DNA of 64,000 bases from Spirosoma fluviale (GTDB lineage Bacteria; Bacteroidota; Bacteroidia; Cytophagales; Spirosomataceae): assembly GCF_900230225.1 (NCBI RefSeq), contig NZ_OCNH01000002.1, positions 497,844-561,843 of the forward strand, written 5' to 3'. This document shows, piece after piece, positions 17,029 through 26,633 of this stretch (position 1 is the first letter of the stretch; every line of letters starts with the position of its first letter). The translations under genes and the position numbers were made by a program. Below the pieces are notes generated by a model, which did not search any database, had not been told where the DNA came from, and saw only the letters and a program-made list of their open reading frames with translations.

Positions 17029-18522
17029 TCATTCTTTCCAGCGCCATTCGTTGGCAATCTGCAAAGGGGTGCGCAATCCCTGCGCCGTCAGATAATCGCG
17101 GGTTTGGTTGTCGGTCTGGCGCTGGGTCGGAATGGCATCGGCATCGGCGAGGGCATACAGCAGCATAGTCGAATAACGGACGGTGTTTTTCAACTGACCG
17201 GCATCCACCAGGTTCATGCGGTCGCAGTTGGCGTGGTAGCAGTCAAGCACCTCGCGGGCGAGGTGACCATTCATACCCGCCACCGGAACACCTTCCAGCA
17301 TAAACGGCTGATGGTCTGAGTGGAGACCGGCCTGATTCTCCATCTGGTTGGCAAAAGCCGGTTCAACTTCTTTCATCGTCTCGCCAACCATGTTCAGGAA
17401 AGGAACCATGTCGCTGCGGCCAAAGGCATTCAGGCCGGATGGGTCGTTGGTCATGTCGAGGTTTACCATGTACCGAACCTTGTCCAATTCGCCCGCTTTT
17501 CTGAGCTTGTCGACCATAGCTTTTGACCCCAGCAATCCCTGTTCTTCGCCCATAAAGAGAACAAACTCGATGGTTCGTTTGGGTTTCAGCTTCAGGGCTT
17601 TGAACGTGCGGGCAATGTCCATGACGGCAAATGAGCCAATGCCATTGTCGATAGCGCCGGTGGCCAGATCCCAGGAATCCAGGTGGCCACCCACAATGAT
17701 TTTTTCGTCGGGAAACTGGGAGCCTTTCAGCGTGGCAACCACATTGCGAGCTTTTATTTTTCGGCTCGTATTGGTCATGTTGATCTGGGCGTAGAGTTTT
17801 TCGTGCTCGTCCTGCATCCAGGCCCGCAATGCCTGACCACTTTCCAGTGAAATACATACCGACGGAATGGGGATTAACTTACCCGTTACCGAAGCCGTAC
17901 CCGTGAGCAGCACATTGCCCGGCACGAGGTTGACCATAATGACGCCTTTAGCCCCGTATTGAATGGCCAGCGCCGTTTTTTCGGAGCGGTGGAGATTGCG
18001 GGCGCCTTTGGTAGGCGCGGCCAAACCGATGTTGACGAGGGCTACTTTGCCTTTCAGCTTGTCTTTGAACGCTGCAAAATCACCTTCCAGACCGTTCCCC
18101 ACGTCCACGATTTCGCCGTTTACGTGGGCTTCAACGGGCGAGTGAGCCAGTGCTACCACCGGCACATCCCGGAAATTGTCGCTTTTATGGGGGACAATGG
18201 CGAGTGTAACCGTGTCACGCATCCAGGCTTCTACTTCGAATGGCTCGAAGCGAACGTCTTTATAGCCATAAGACGACAGTAAATTGAAGGCATAGGTTTC
18301 GGCATGAGCACCGTTTGGGCTGCCCGTCAGGCGGTGTCCTACCCGTTGCGATGCGTCGGCAAGTGTTTCGTAAGCGCGGCTGTGGGCACTTACCTCGTTA
18401 TTGATACGGGCAAATGCCTTTCGAAAAGAAAGTTTGTCGGGGTAAAAAGCAGTTAACGTACCGGCTGTACCGATACAGAACAGCACGAGCCGAAAACGAG
18501 GCACGTAAAATGTGCGGGCCAT
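17029..18522 (-). CDS. Secreted M28-family zinc aminopeptidase
   Basis: The 497 residues run from the ATG at 18522, which gives a proper N-terminal signal/anchor segment (FRLVLFCIGTAGTLTAFYP). An earlier in-frame ATG at 18633 adds a 37-residue prefix that is not signal-like. A PA-like insert lies around 140-270. The M28 domain has the two-zinc ligand motifs GGHLDSWD, AIDNGIGS, GEEQGLLGS, YMVNLDMT and LHSDHQPF. It probably trims peptides in the periplasm. It stands where mraZ/rsmH would be expected upstream of ftsL. Confidence 0.92.
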   Translation of the reverse strand: MARTFYVPRFRLVLFCIGTAGTLTAFYPDKLSFRKAFARINNEVSAHSRAYETLADASQRVGHRLTGSPNGAHAETYAFNLLSSYGYKDVRFEPFEVEAWMRDTVTLAIVPHKSDNFRDVPVVALAHSPVEAHVNGEIVDVGNGLEGDFAAFKDKLKGKVALVNIGLAAPTKGARNLHRSEKTALAIQYGAKGVIMVNLVPGNVLLTGTASVTGKLIPIPSVCISLESGQALRAWMQDEHEKLYAQINMTNTSRKIKARNVVATLKGSQFPDEKIIVGGHLDSWDLATGAIDNGIGSFAVMDIARTFKALKLKPKRTIEFVLFMGEEQGLLGSKAMVDKLRKAGELDKVRYMVNLDMTNDPSGLNAFGRSDMVPFLNMVGETMKEVEPAFANQMENQAGLHSDHQPFMLEGVPVAGMNGHLAREVLDCYHANCDRMNLVDAGQLKNTVRYSTMLLYALADADAIPTQRQTDNQTRDYLTAQGLRTPLQIANEWRWKE

Positions 18523-18724
18523 GAGAAAATGGATGGTAGAATTCTTGGATAAAGATACGAAAATAACTGCTGATTTCAGGCGCTGAATGATTAGACGCAA
18601 ACGGCTGGCAAAGCGTTCGCCTAAATTGGCCACGTATTGAATTATTTATTTAAAGTATCGTCTTTTGTGATTTATTTATCAATAAAGTTCAATTTTCCGC
18701 TCTCAGAACCGGGGGCTGATTTCG

Positions 18725-19402
18725 TTAACTGGCGGGCTGATGCTTCATTGGTTTTAACTGAACCGTCAGCCTGTTGGCCAGCCAGTCGGGATCAATGCCA
18801 ACAACCCCTAAAACACGATCCCAACTGCGCTCAAAACAGTGAGCTGCGTCGGGAAAAGAAGTCGATACTTCGAGCGCATGGGTGTAAAAAGATAAGGGCC
18901 GTTGATGCAAAATGTTTCGATGAACGGCAAATTGAGCGCCCAGGACGAATGTATACAGGTCTGGTCCATCGGTGTTGAACAAAGCGCGGTGGAAACCCCG
19001 CAGATCGAGGCCGCGCCCATCCTCGTTTTTGCTCCAGGGTCGGAAAAGCCGATTCCCCTGATCATCATCGGTATCGATCAGGTGCCCCAACCATTGAAAT
19101 CCGGTCGGGCTAAAGGTAGTGGTCGGTTCATTCACAAAACGGAGCAACGTCTTCTTAAAATCAAAGGCATGGTCGAAGGGTTTTCCCTGGCAGAAAACCG
19201 TCCACTCGGCCAGTGAATCGTATCGGCTTACAATATGGTGCAAATACGTGTGCGCTTCCCGACCGACGTTAGGCAGGGGAATGGCGGGCTGCTCGGTTAC
19301 AGGTTCAAAACCTTTGGTATACACCGTTTTTTGTATGCCAGCGGGGACATTTCGCAACCAGTTCAGGTTTTCGGTATAATGAGCAACAACGAGTTCGGGC
19401 AT
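18725..19402 (-). CDS. DUF3431 domain protein
   Basis: The 225 residues have no signal peptide. The DUF3431 signature is clear: ELVVAHYTENLNWL at the N-terminus, VYTKG, PNVGREAHTYLHHIV near 45-59 and VFCQGKPFDHAFD. Fungal and bacterial members are thought to be glycosyltransferase-like, but no activity is established. It is divergent from the oligopeptidase gene across an IR element. Confidence 0.85.
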   Translation of the reverse strand: MPELVVAHYTENLNWLRNVPAGIQKTVYTKGFEPVTEQPAIPLPNVGREAHTYLHHIVSRYDSLAEWTVFCQGKPFDHAFDFKKTLLRFVNEPTTTFSPTGFQWLGHLIDTDDDQGNRLFRPWSKNEDGRGLDLRGFHRALFNTDGPDLYTFVLGAQFAVHRNILHQRPLSFYTHALEVSTSFPDAAHCFERSWDRVLGVVGIDPDWLANRLTVQLKPMKHQPAS

Positions 19403-19408
19403 TTCATT

Positions 19409-19502
19409 TTAAACGCAAAGGCGCAGGGGAAAGCGCAAAGGTCGCGAAGAATTAAATGACCTCTTTACCACCTTTGCGCTTTCCCCCGCGTCTTTTCGTT
19501 TA
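19409..19502. repeat. Inverted repeat of cgcaaagg-type units
   Basis: Arms at about 19411-19441 (acgcaaaggcgcaggggaaa...) and 19469-19501 are imperfect reverse complements. They are built of gcgcaaagg / cctttgcgc units around a 28-nt middle. The element lies between divergent genes, so it cannot act simply as a terminator. Confidence 0.75.
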
Positions 19503-19558
19503 GATAACCATTAATTTTACGAATATTCTTCTGAAACAAACTGAATCAATGTCCTCTT

Positions 19559-21718
19559 ATGAAACGGACTTGTCAACTGTTCATTTTTTCTTTCACGCTC
19601 TACAGCATGACCCAGGCACAACCGATAACCCCGCCCAAAGCGGCTATCAAACCCAAAGAATTAATTACCAACGGTCATAAACGGATCGACAAGTACTACT
19701 ACCTAAACGAACGCGAAAACCCGGAGGTGATCAAGTATCTGACCGAAGAAAATGCGTATGTCGATCAGGTGCTGGCTCCCGTGAAAGACCTTCAGACCAA
19801 GTTGTTTGAGGAGATGAAAGGGCGCATCAAGCAGCAGGACGAATCGGTGCCCTACAAAGAAGGTAACTATTACTATTACACCCGGTACATTACCGGGGGC
19901 GAATACCCGATCTACTGCCGTAAAAAAGGCTCGCTGCAAGGTGCCGAGGAGATCATGTTTGATGGCAATACCATGGCAAAAGGCCATAACTACTACCAAC
20001 TCGGTGGTTTTGAAGTATCAGACAATGACGAACTGGCCATTTTTGCCGAAGATACCGTCAGCCGTCGGCTCTATACCCTCCGGGTGAAAAACCTGAAAAC
20101 GGGCAAGCTCTACACCGAAGCCATCCCCAACACAGAAGGAGGCAGCTTTGCGTGGGCAACGGATAATAAGACGCTGTTCTACATCAAAAAAGACCCTCAG
20201 ACCTTACTTGGCTATCAGGTCTACCGGCACGCACTGGGTGCCGATCCGAAGACCGATGTGCTGGTTTATGAGGAGAAAGACAACCAGTTTTACATGGGGC
20301 TGGGCCGGTCGAAATCAAAGAAATACATCACCATCGGCTCCGACCACAACGGCGTTGCCACCGAATACCGGTTACTGGAAGCCAGCAAACCACTGGGCGA
20401 GTTCGTTACCTTTCTGCCGCGCCAGAAAGGACATGAGTACGACATCGTACATTACAAAGACAAATTCTACGTTCGCACGAACTGGAAAGCCGAGAACTTC
20501 CGCCTGATGGAAGTACCGGATAATTACCCCACCTCCGACTCTTCCCCTAAAACAAAGGTAGGAGTGTCAATGACCGATCGTGCTGCCTGGAAAGAGGTGA
20601 TTCCCCATCGGTCGGATGTGTACCTGGAGAACATGGACATCTTTGCCAATCACCTCGTACTGGGCGAACGCAAAGCCGGGCTGACCAACATCCGGGTTAT
20701 CAATCAAATAACAAAGGCCGACGAGTACTTGGACTTCGGCGAACCGGCTTACGTAGCGGGCATCGGCTACAATCCAGATTTCAATACCAATGTGCTGCGG
20801 TATGGCTACTCATCGCTGACAACACCTGGCTCTACCTTCGACTACAACATGGATACGAAGGCGAAAACACTCATGAAGCAACAGGAAGTGCTGGGCGGAT
20901 TCGATAAAAACGACTACGTATCGGAGCGGTTTTTTGCCACCGCCCGCGATGGCGTGAAGGTGCCCGTTTCGCTGGTGTACCGCAAGGGCACGAAGAAAGA
21001 TGGCTCGGCACCGCTGCTTCAGTATTCCTATGGTTCGTACGGTTATTCCACCGATCCCGGCTTTAGCTCGACCCGCCTGAGCCTGCTCGACCGGGGCTTT
21101 ATCTTCGCCATTGCCCACATTCGGGGCGGGCAGGAAATGGGGCGGCACTGGTACGAAGACGGTAAGATGCTCAAGAAGAAAAACACCTTCAATGACTTCG
21201 TCGACGTGTCGGAACACCTCGTTAAAAACAAATACACCAGTCCGGATAAGCTTTTCGCCATGGGCGGCAGTGCGGGCGGGTTGCTGATGGGTGCTGTAAT
21301 TAACCAGGCTCCGCAACTGTACCGGGGCGTTGTGGCGGCCGTGCCCTTTGTGGATGTGGTAACGACTATGCTCGACGAAAGCATTCCGCTCACCACGGGT
21401 GAGTTCGAAGAGTGGGGCAACCCGAAAAACAAAGAGTATTACGACTACATGCTGTCATACTCGCCCTACGACAACGTAGAGAAGAAAGCATATCCAAATT
21501 TACTGGTCACTACGGGCTTGCATGATTCGCAGGTGCAGTACTGGGAGCCTGCCAAATGGGTGGCTAAACTTCGGGAAATGAAGACGGACAAAAATCAACT
21601 CCTGTTGCATACGAATATGGAAGCGGGTCACGGCGGTGCCTCGGGCCGGTTCCAGGCGTTGAAAGAAATCGCACTGGAGTACGCGTTTATGCTGAATTTA
21701 GTTGGGGAGCGGCAGTAA
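19559..21718 (+). CDS. ptrB: Prolyl oligopeptidase family serine peptidase (oligopeptidase B type, S9A)
   Basis: The 719 residues begin with a signal peptide (MTQAQP near 17-22), so the enzyme is probably periplasmic. An N-terminal seven-bladed propeller (about 70-430) precedes the alpha/beta-hydrolase domain. Catalytic residues visible are Ser in MGGSAGG, Asp in TGLHDSQV and His in AGHGGASGRF. The YSYGSYGYS and HIRGGQEMGRHW stretches are diagnostic of oligopeptidase B, which cleaves short peptides after basic residues. It is transcribed alone and ends at a palindromic element. Confidence 0.93.
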   Translation: MKRTCQLFIFSFTLYSMTQAQPITPPKAAIKPKELITNGHKRIDKYYYLNERENPEVIKYLTEENAYVDQVLAPVKDLQTKLFEEMKGRIKQQDESVPYKEGNYYYYTRYITGGEYPIYCRKKGSLQGAEEIMFDGNTMAKGHNYYQLGGFEVSDNDELAIFAEDTVSRRLYTLRVKNLKTGKLYTEAIPNTEGGSFAWATDNKTLFYIKKDPQTLLGYQVYRHALGADPKTDVLVYEEKDNQFYMGLGRSKSKKYITIGSDHNGVATEYRLLEASKPLGEFVTFLPRQKGHEYDIVHYKDKFYVRTNWKAENFRLMEVPDNYPTSDSSPKTKVGVSMTDRAAWKEVIPHRSDVYLENMDIFANHLVLGERKAGLTNIRVINQITKADEYLDFGEPAYVAGIGYNPDFNTNVLRYGYSSLTTPGSTFDYNMDTKAKTLMKQQEVLGGFDKNDYVSERFFATARDGVKVPVSLVYRKGTKKDGSAPLLQYSYGSYGYSTDPGFSSTRLSLLDRGFIFAIAHIRGGQEMGRHWYEDGKMLKKKNTFNDFVDVSEHLVKNKYTSPDKLFAMGGSAGGLLMGAVINQAPQLYRGVVAAVPFVDVVTTMLDESIPLTTGEFEEWGNPKNKEYYDYMLSYSPYDNVEKKAYPNLLVTTGLHDSQVQYWEPAKWVAKLREMKTDKNQLLLHTNMEAGHGGASGRFQALKEIALEYAFMLNLVGERQ

Positions 21719-21723
21719 GTTTC

Positions 21724-21791
21724 GTATGGGCCAATCTCCAGATTGGCCCTATCAGTAACAAAAGCGGGCCAATCTGGAGATTGGCCCATAC
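21724..21791. repeat. REPIN-like element, family GGGCCAAnCTCC
   Basis: A perfect 26-bp inverted repeat has arms 21724-21749 and 21766-21791 around a 16-nt middle. Each arm contains its own palindrome (gggccaat / attggccc). It is closely related to the element at 50951-51021. It lies downstream of the oligopeptidase and just before the next gene. Confidence 0.88.
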
Positions 21792-21811
21792 CGTGAGTGC
21801 ACGCACGTATA

Positions 21812-23332
21812 ATGACTTCCCTTTCTCACTACTACACCTCATTTCTGGCCATTTCCGCTCTTGCTCTACTCATTGGCAGTTGCCAGTCAGGGCAAGAAAA
21901 CGACCCGCTCATTGCGGAGGGGAAACGACTGGCGGAGCAACATTGCGGCAGTTGCCACCTCGTGCCCGCGCCTGAGTTGCTGGATAAAGAGAGCTGGACG
22001 AAGCACGTGTTGCCCGCAATGGCGTCAAATCTGGGGCTGGAAGTGTATCCGGATGGACTATATTATGCCGGTCCGAAAGCCGCTATTTCGTTCGATAACT
22101 GGCAGAAACTGATAGCCTATTACCAGACGCTGGCACCGGAAACGCTTAAGCCTGCCAATAAGCCGGAACCCATTGTGGATAACTGGGCTATGTTTTCGCT
22201 CGAAAAGCCACAGCCGGATACGACGAAAACGGCCATGACGACGCTGGTGGTAATGGATACAATCGGTCACCAGCTTTACACCAGCGATGCCCTCCGGAGT
22301 GACGTCACCCGCTGGAACGAACACCTCAAACCAACCTTGTTTCGGCAGTTTAACTCGGCGGCTGTCGATGCGCAGTTTTTTCGCGACAACACCGGAAAGG
22401 AGCGGAGCCTGTTCACAACGCTGGGCACGATGCAGGCGGCCGATATTGCCAGGGGAGAACTGGTTTCACTGTCCATGAGTGGAACGAGCGGAATGGATTC
22501 ATCGACGGTCGCAAAGCAACTGCCCCGTCCGCTGAAGTCATTGCCTGTTGATGTGAATAAAGATGGGCTGGCGGACTGGGTCGTTTGTGGGTTCGGGCAC
22601 ACAACGGGCGGTCTGTACTGGATGAAACAGCAGCCGAACCATCAATTTGCCAAACAACCGATCAAAGAAGTCCCCGGCGCGAGTCAGGCCGTCGCGGGTG
22701 ATTTTAACAGCGATGGCTGGCCGGATTTGATGGTTTTATTCGCCCACGCTGACGAAGGAATCTGGTTGTTTCTGAATGATAAAAAGGGTGGGTTTACGGA
22801 GAGAAATCTGCTCCGGTTTCCGTCGGTGTACGGCTCCACGAGTTTCCAACTGGTCGATTTTAACAACGATGGGCGGCTGGATATTCTGTACACCTGTGGC
22901 GACAACAGCGACTATTCCAAAGTACTAAAGCCCTACCACGGGCTGTATATTTACCTGAACCAGGGCAACTTTGCCTACAAGCAGGCCTATTTTTATCCCA
23001 TCAACGGCTGCACCAAAGCCATCGCCACCGACTTCGACAAAGACGGCGATCTGGACATTGTCACCATCGCGTTCTTCGCTGATTTCAAAAGCAATTCCGC
23101 TGAAGAATTCCTGTTTTTCGAGCAGCAGAAACCCCTGCAATTCCACCCCCATGCCGTACCCGTCAGTGCCTATGGTCGCTGGATCTGCATGGATGTGAAC
23201 GACATTGACCACGACGGCGATTCGGATATTGTGCTGGGCAATTTCGCAAAAACGTTTATCATTCAGGAAGGGCTAAAACCCACCTGGGATATGCACCTGC
23301 CGTTTGTTGTGCTGAAGAACAAGACGCGGTAA
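21812..23332 (+). CDS. Lipoprotein with mono-haem c motif and FG-GAP/VCBS repeats
   Basis: The 506 residues run from the ATG at 21812; a GTG 15 nt upstream lies next to the repeat. The signal peptide ends in a lipobox (LIGSC). A CxxCH haem-binding motif (HCGSCH) follows near residues 45-50, giving a small cytochrome-c-like region up to about 130. The remainder is a beta-propeller with calcium-loop repeats: DFNSDGWPDL, DFNNDGRLDI, DFDKDGDLDI and DIDHDGDSDI. The domain pairing suggests a surface or periplasmic redox lipoprotein. No partner is visible. Confidence 0.85.
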   Translation: MTSLSHYYTSFLAISALALLIGSCQSGQENDPLIAEGKRLAEQHCGSCHLVPAPELLDKESWTKHVLPAMASNLGLEVYPDGLYYAGPKAAISFDNWQKLIAYYQTLAPETLKPANKPEPIVDNWAMFSLEKPQPDTTKTAMTTLVVMDTIGHQLYTSDALRSDVTRWNEHLKPTLFRQFNSAAVDAQFFRDNTGKERSLFTTLGTMQAADIARGELVSLSMSGTSGMDSSTVAKQLPRPLKSLPVDVNKDGLADWVVCGFGHTTGGLYWMKQQPNHQFAKQPIKEVPGASQAVAGDFNSDGWPDLMVLFAHADEGIWLFLNDKKGGFTERNLLRFPSVYGSTSFQLVDFNNDGRLDILYTCGDNSDYSKVLKPYHGLYIYLNQGNFAYKQAYFYPINGCTKAIATDFDKDGDLDIVTIAFFADFKSNSAEEFLFFEQQKPLQFHPHAVPVSAYGRWICMDVNDIDHDGDSDIVLGNFAKTFIIQEGLKPTWDMHLPFVVLKNKTR

Positions 23333-23344
23333 TAGAAATGAAGA

Positions 23345-23408
23345 AAACGGTCGAAACCGTTTGCGAAATTGATTGACAAATAGCAGCCCACGGTTTAAAC
23401 CGTGGGCT
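23345..23408. repeat. Two palindromes between convergent genes, family of the 52046-52218 element
   Basis: aaacggtcgaaaccgttt (23345-23362) and a perfect 24-bp palindrome (23385-23408, agcccacggttt then its complement) lie between convergent genes. Both modules recur in the element at 52046-52218. The position suggests a bidirectional terminator role. Confidence 0.85.
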
Positions 23409-23432
23409 AAATTTTCCCTGTTGCTTACCACA

Positions 23433-24716
23433 TCATACCAAATCCCACTCCTTCCGATACTCCCTCGATAACATGGCATTGGCATCGGCGTTGTGGCGGA
23501 ATTTCTCTTTTTTTGCGTTCCATTCCAGCGGCTGGCCGAGTCGATAGGAGATCAGGCCGAGGTGCATGGGCATGGTCATCATGCGGGCGTAGGCCAGATT
23601 TGATTCCGGTTGCTGGCGCGATTTGACTGCATCAACAAAGTTCTGCTGATGCCCCGGCGACCGTTGTAACGTAATGGGAATCTCGGGAATATCATTCATG
23701 AACACGCCGTTGATGGTTAGCTCGCGGGTGCTGTAGTCGCAGAGTAGCGTCCCCTTGTCGCCTTCGAAATACGCGCCGATGCCCCGTTTTTCGGCACCGG
23801 GCACGTTGGGCGGGGTGCTGGTCCAGTGGAGGTTCAGCCCCTCAAATTCGTAGTCGATGTCGATCCATTTGGGCGCATCGCCGATGCCTTCGGGAGCTTC
23901 CCCTTTTGCACTCACGCGTTTTAGTCCGGTTGGGTTGATGGCCCACCAAACCACATCGGCAATGTGGCACCAGAAATCCTGGAATACGCCCCCCGAATAA
24001 TCCAGGAAATAGCGGTAGGTAAAATGGCATCGCTCGGGCGTATACAGCGAAACCGGCGCGGGTCCCTGCCACATGTCCCAGTTGAGCGTCGATGGGGGTG
24101 TTTGGTACTGAGCGGGACCAAGAACTGGTGGAAAGCCGGTTTTCCAAAGCCGCACGGTATGTACCTTGCCGATAGCCCCCGACTTAATCAGTTCGACAAC
24201 CCGGTGGTAATTGTCGCCCGCGTGAATCTGGGTGCCGAGTTGAAAGATACGGTCGTAGCGTTTCTGGGCTTTCAGCATTTGCTGCCCTTCCCGCACGTTG
24301 TACGACAGCGGTTTTTCGCCGTATACATCCTTTCCTGCCTGAAACGCCATGATGGCTACCTGCGCATGCCAGTGGTCGGGGGTGGCGCAGGTGATGGCGT
24401 CGATGTCCTTGCGGTCTAGGAGGTAGCGAAAATCGGAGTAGGTTTTCGCGGTGGTAGTAGGGTGAATCTTTTGTAGTGTGTTTTGTGCTTTGTCGAGGTG
24501 GGTCTGGTCCAGGTCGCAGAGGCCCACCACGTCGACTTCGGGCAGGTTGGCAAACCAGTTGAGGTGGTTGGTGCCCATGCCGTTCACGCCAATGTGAGCT
24601 ACCCGGAGCTTGTCGCTGGGGGCTACTCTGCGTTTGAAACTCGGAAACAGGGCTAAACTTAAGGCAGCCGCGCTACCTTGTTTGATAAAATCACGGCGGT
24701 TCGAGTGGAGCGTCAT
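23433..24716 (-). CDS. TAT-exported Gfo/Idh/MocA family oxidoreductase
   Basis: The 427 residues begin with a twin-arginine signal (NRRDFIKQGSAAALSLALFP). The NAD(P)-binding Rossmann domain follows (LRVAHIGVNGMGTNHLNWF), then the family motif GEKPLSYNVREGQQM with the catalytic-region Lys, and the C-terminal alpha/beta domain. Exported members of this family in Bacteroidetes oxidise or reduce sugars, sometimes with a tightly bound cofactor. A paralogue lies at 40089-41435. It is convergent with the FG-GAP lipoprotein. Confidence 0.93.
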   Translation of the reverse strand: MTLHSNRRDFIKQGSAAALSLALFPSFKRRVAPSDKLRVAHIGVNGMGTNHLNWFANLPEVDVVGLCDLDQTHLDKAQNTLQKIHPTTTAKTYSDFRYLLDRKDIDAITCATPDHWHAQVAIMAFQAGKDVYGEKPLSYNVREGQQMLKAQKRYDRIFQLGTQIHAGDNYHRVVELIKSGAIGKVHTVRLWKTGFPPVLGPAQYQTPPSTLNWDMWQGPAPVSLYTPERCHFTYRYFLDYSGGVFQDFWCHIADVVWWAINPTGLKRVSAKGEAPEGIGDAPKWIDIDYEFEGLNLHWTSTPPNVPGAEKRGIGAYFEGDKGTLLCDYSTRELTINGVFMNDIPEIPITLQRSPGHQQNFVDAVKSRQQPESNLAYARMMTMPMHLGLISYRLGQPLEWNAKKEKFRHNADANAMLSREYRKEWDLV

Positions 24717-24843
24717 GGCAGTAAAAGCAGAATGGTTAACAGGCTTGTATCCTCTAATGCCAAGAGGGTGCTTTATCTACTCTGTATGAGTGCTTTAATT
24801 CTGATGGGCTTCTGTCTGATTATTGATACTGTCTCTCCAGCGT

Positions 24844-25326
24844 TTAGAAGGTAGATTTATTTGTTGTTTTTGTATGGTAAGTTCCTTGCAGGAAAGTGAA
24901 ACCAGGTGGTGCACTCTCATTCAATCCGACTTCCTGAATCGTAATGGCAAGGTGGCCCTTATTTGAATGACCCACGTAACTAAATCGAGAAGGTCCCAGA
25001 TCATTCTCAAAAAAATAAGTTTTGGCGATTCCTTTGTGGATGAGCCTCTTCGAGGAAGTACTAGTTGTTTTTACTTTTTTGGTATTGAAAAAAGTAAATG
25101 ATTGGCTGCTCGTATTGTCGAACGTTATGTAGCCAGAAGCGTCTAAATTAGACTCTAGGGTAACTAGGAGCTTCGCTTCAGATTTAAGTGGATTAAAGTA
25201 TGACGGGTATAACCATGAAGTATCTTTCGAGACATCTATGACTAAGGTTTTTGGTGTTTCATTAATACAGCCCGTCAATAAGGCGAGCATCCATACAAAT
25301 AAATTTAGCTGATAGGTGTGTTTCAT
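24844..25326 (-). CDS. Hypothetical lipoprotein
   Basis: The 160 residues have a signal peptide and a lipobox (LLTGC, Cys near 20). The rest is Ser/Thr-rich and probably beta-sheet. I recognise no domain. It is A/T-richer than its neighbours by eye and stands alone, with 78 nt between its start and the CPBP protease stop upstream. Confidence 0.7.
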   Translation of the reverse strand: MKHTYQLNLFVWMLALLTGCINETPKTLVIDVSKDTSWLYPSYFNPLKSEAKLLVTLESNLDASGYITFDNTSSQSFTFFNTKKVKTTSTSSKRLIHKGIAKTYFFENDLGPSRFSYVGHSNKGHLAITIQEVGLNESAPPGFTFLQGTYHTKTTNKSTF

Positions 25327-25404
25327 AAAGTACGATTCTTTAGCTGTTTTTGGCCAATCTACGGTTTTCCAACCCGGACATACTAATTGTCGCTCTACGG
25401 CTAT

Positions 25405-26106
25405 TCAAGTTGATGACAACCGCTTTACCTCAATTTTATGCCACATCAGGTAGGCGGCCAACACAAGAATGTAGAAAGCCAACATGCTGTAGCTATTGCT
25501 CACTTTGCCAATGTAGTGCAGCACCGTTGGTAGCAAAACGGCCTGGGTTCGTAGTACTACATCGCTGGCTAATTTCGAGAACAACGTCAGCAAGCCTACG
25601 AATACAGGGACGCCGATATAAAAAGGGAGAGGCTGCCCGTTCAGCATGGTTGTTGGGTCAGGTAAGATGGCATAATGCCAGAAAAACCATATCGTCCCGA
25701 TTATTAACGCCTGCTGCCATTTGTTAAATGTTGCTACGGCGTTTTGCAAATAATGCCGCCAGCCAAACTCCTCACCCAGCGTATACGTAAATTGAGCTAA
25801 CACAAGACCTATGGCAGCTAACGGATTCGGCTGCTTGCTTAGTAAAACAGGCACCAATAGGCTCAAAAAAGTAATGCCATAGACAACAATCGGTTTGCTG
25901 CCCGCTAAAGATAGTTTGAACGTGTTAGGCGTCTTAAAAAGCCTGTAACAAAGTAAGCCCGACAGCGCAGGACCGCAACCCGTCAGCACTTCTTTACCGT
26001 CAATGGTAAGCCATGTAAGCGCTGGTAAATACTGGTTTATGGCCCATGAAAATGCAAAGGCCAAACCGGCAAATACGATGATTGGTAGAACAATCCGGGT
26101 TACCAT
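25405..26106 (-). CDS. CPBP-family intramembrane glutamic/metallo-endopeptidase
   Basis: The 233 residues run from the ATG at 26106, which gives a hydrophobic start and a 7-nt overlap with the upstream gene. There are about seven TM segments. CPBP (Abi/CAAX-protease) motifs are TLGEEFGWRHYL (EExxxR), FFWHYAI and a later HYIGK. Family members process prenylated or membrane substrates, or provide immunity to small toxins. Translational coupling to the Coq4-like membrane protein suggests a joint function, which is not known. Confidence 0.85.
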   Translation of the reverse strand: MVTRIVLPIIVFAGLAFAFSWAINQYLPALTWLTIDGKEVLTGCGPALSGLLCYRLFKTPNTFKLSLAGSKPIVVYGITFLSLLVPVLLSKQPNPLAAIGLVLAQFTYTLGEEFGWRHYLQNAVATFNKWQQALIIGTIWFFWHYAILPDPTTMLNGQPLPFYIGVPVFVGLLTLFSKLASDVVLRTQAVLLPTVLHYIGKVSNSYSMLAFYILVLAAYLMWHKIEVKRLSST

Positions 26107-26633
26107 AACGAATAAAGTATACATCCAATGATGAATGGCCCCCACCAAACCAGTAAACTTAGGCTTGCCCAGACAAAATAGCTACGGTTTACGGTGTCGG
26201 CTTGAGTTCGGTAAAGGTGACTGGTCAACTGGTCAACCTGTAAAGAGTACATGGCTTGTTTGGATAACCCACTGGTAAACGCACTCCGCATTCTCAAGCC
26301 AGCCTGAAAGGCGTTATAACTGTGCGTGGGGTAGAACATCACGCCTACCGCCATGCCCCAAAGGGTTAGCCACCAGGCAAAATATATGTTGCCCCAACCA
26401 CCCGTGGCTATCTCCCAACTGGTGACCGAACTTTCGCCTTTCCAGCTTGTATCATACCCTGTTACAAGGTGGTTGATGTCGTGTAAAAAGATGTTTCTTC
26501 GTCGGGATTCCAGGTTGGGCAATGGAAGCGCAATGGGACCAAACTTAATCATGTCCCATTTTTTGTTGATACCACCTTCCTCACCGTAGCCGTGCTGACG
26601 GTAAAAGTCGTTTAAAGCGTGTTCAACGTTCAT
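26100..26633 (-). CDS. Coq4-like HDxxH membrane protein
   Basis: The 177 residues have the motif HDINH, then exactly 11 residues, then E (LVTGYDTSWKGE). This matches HDxxH-x11-E, the metal-binding signature of the ubiquinone-biosynthesis protein Coq4. Unlike canonical Coq4 it has two hydrophobic segments (FAWWLTLWGMAVGVMFY near 84-100 and SLLVWWGPFIIGCIL near 158-172). Bacteroidetes make menaquinone, so a role in ubiquinone synthesis is unlikely; an isoprenoid-lipid-binding role is an inference. It overlaps the CPBP protease gene by 7 nt. Confidence 0.6.
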   Translation of the reverse strand: MNVEHALNDFYRQHGYGEEGGINKKWDMIKFGPIALPLPNLESRRRNIFLHDINHLVTGYDTSWKGESSVTSWEIATGGWGNIYFAWWLTLWGMAVGVMFYPTHSYNAFQAGLRMRSAFTSGLSKQAMYSLQVDQLTSHLYRTQADTVNRSYFVWASLSLLVWWGPFIIGCILYSLW

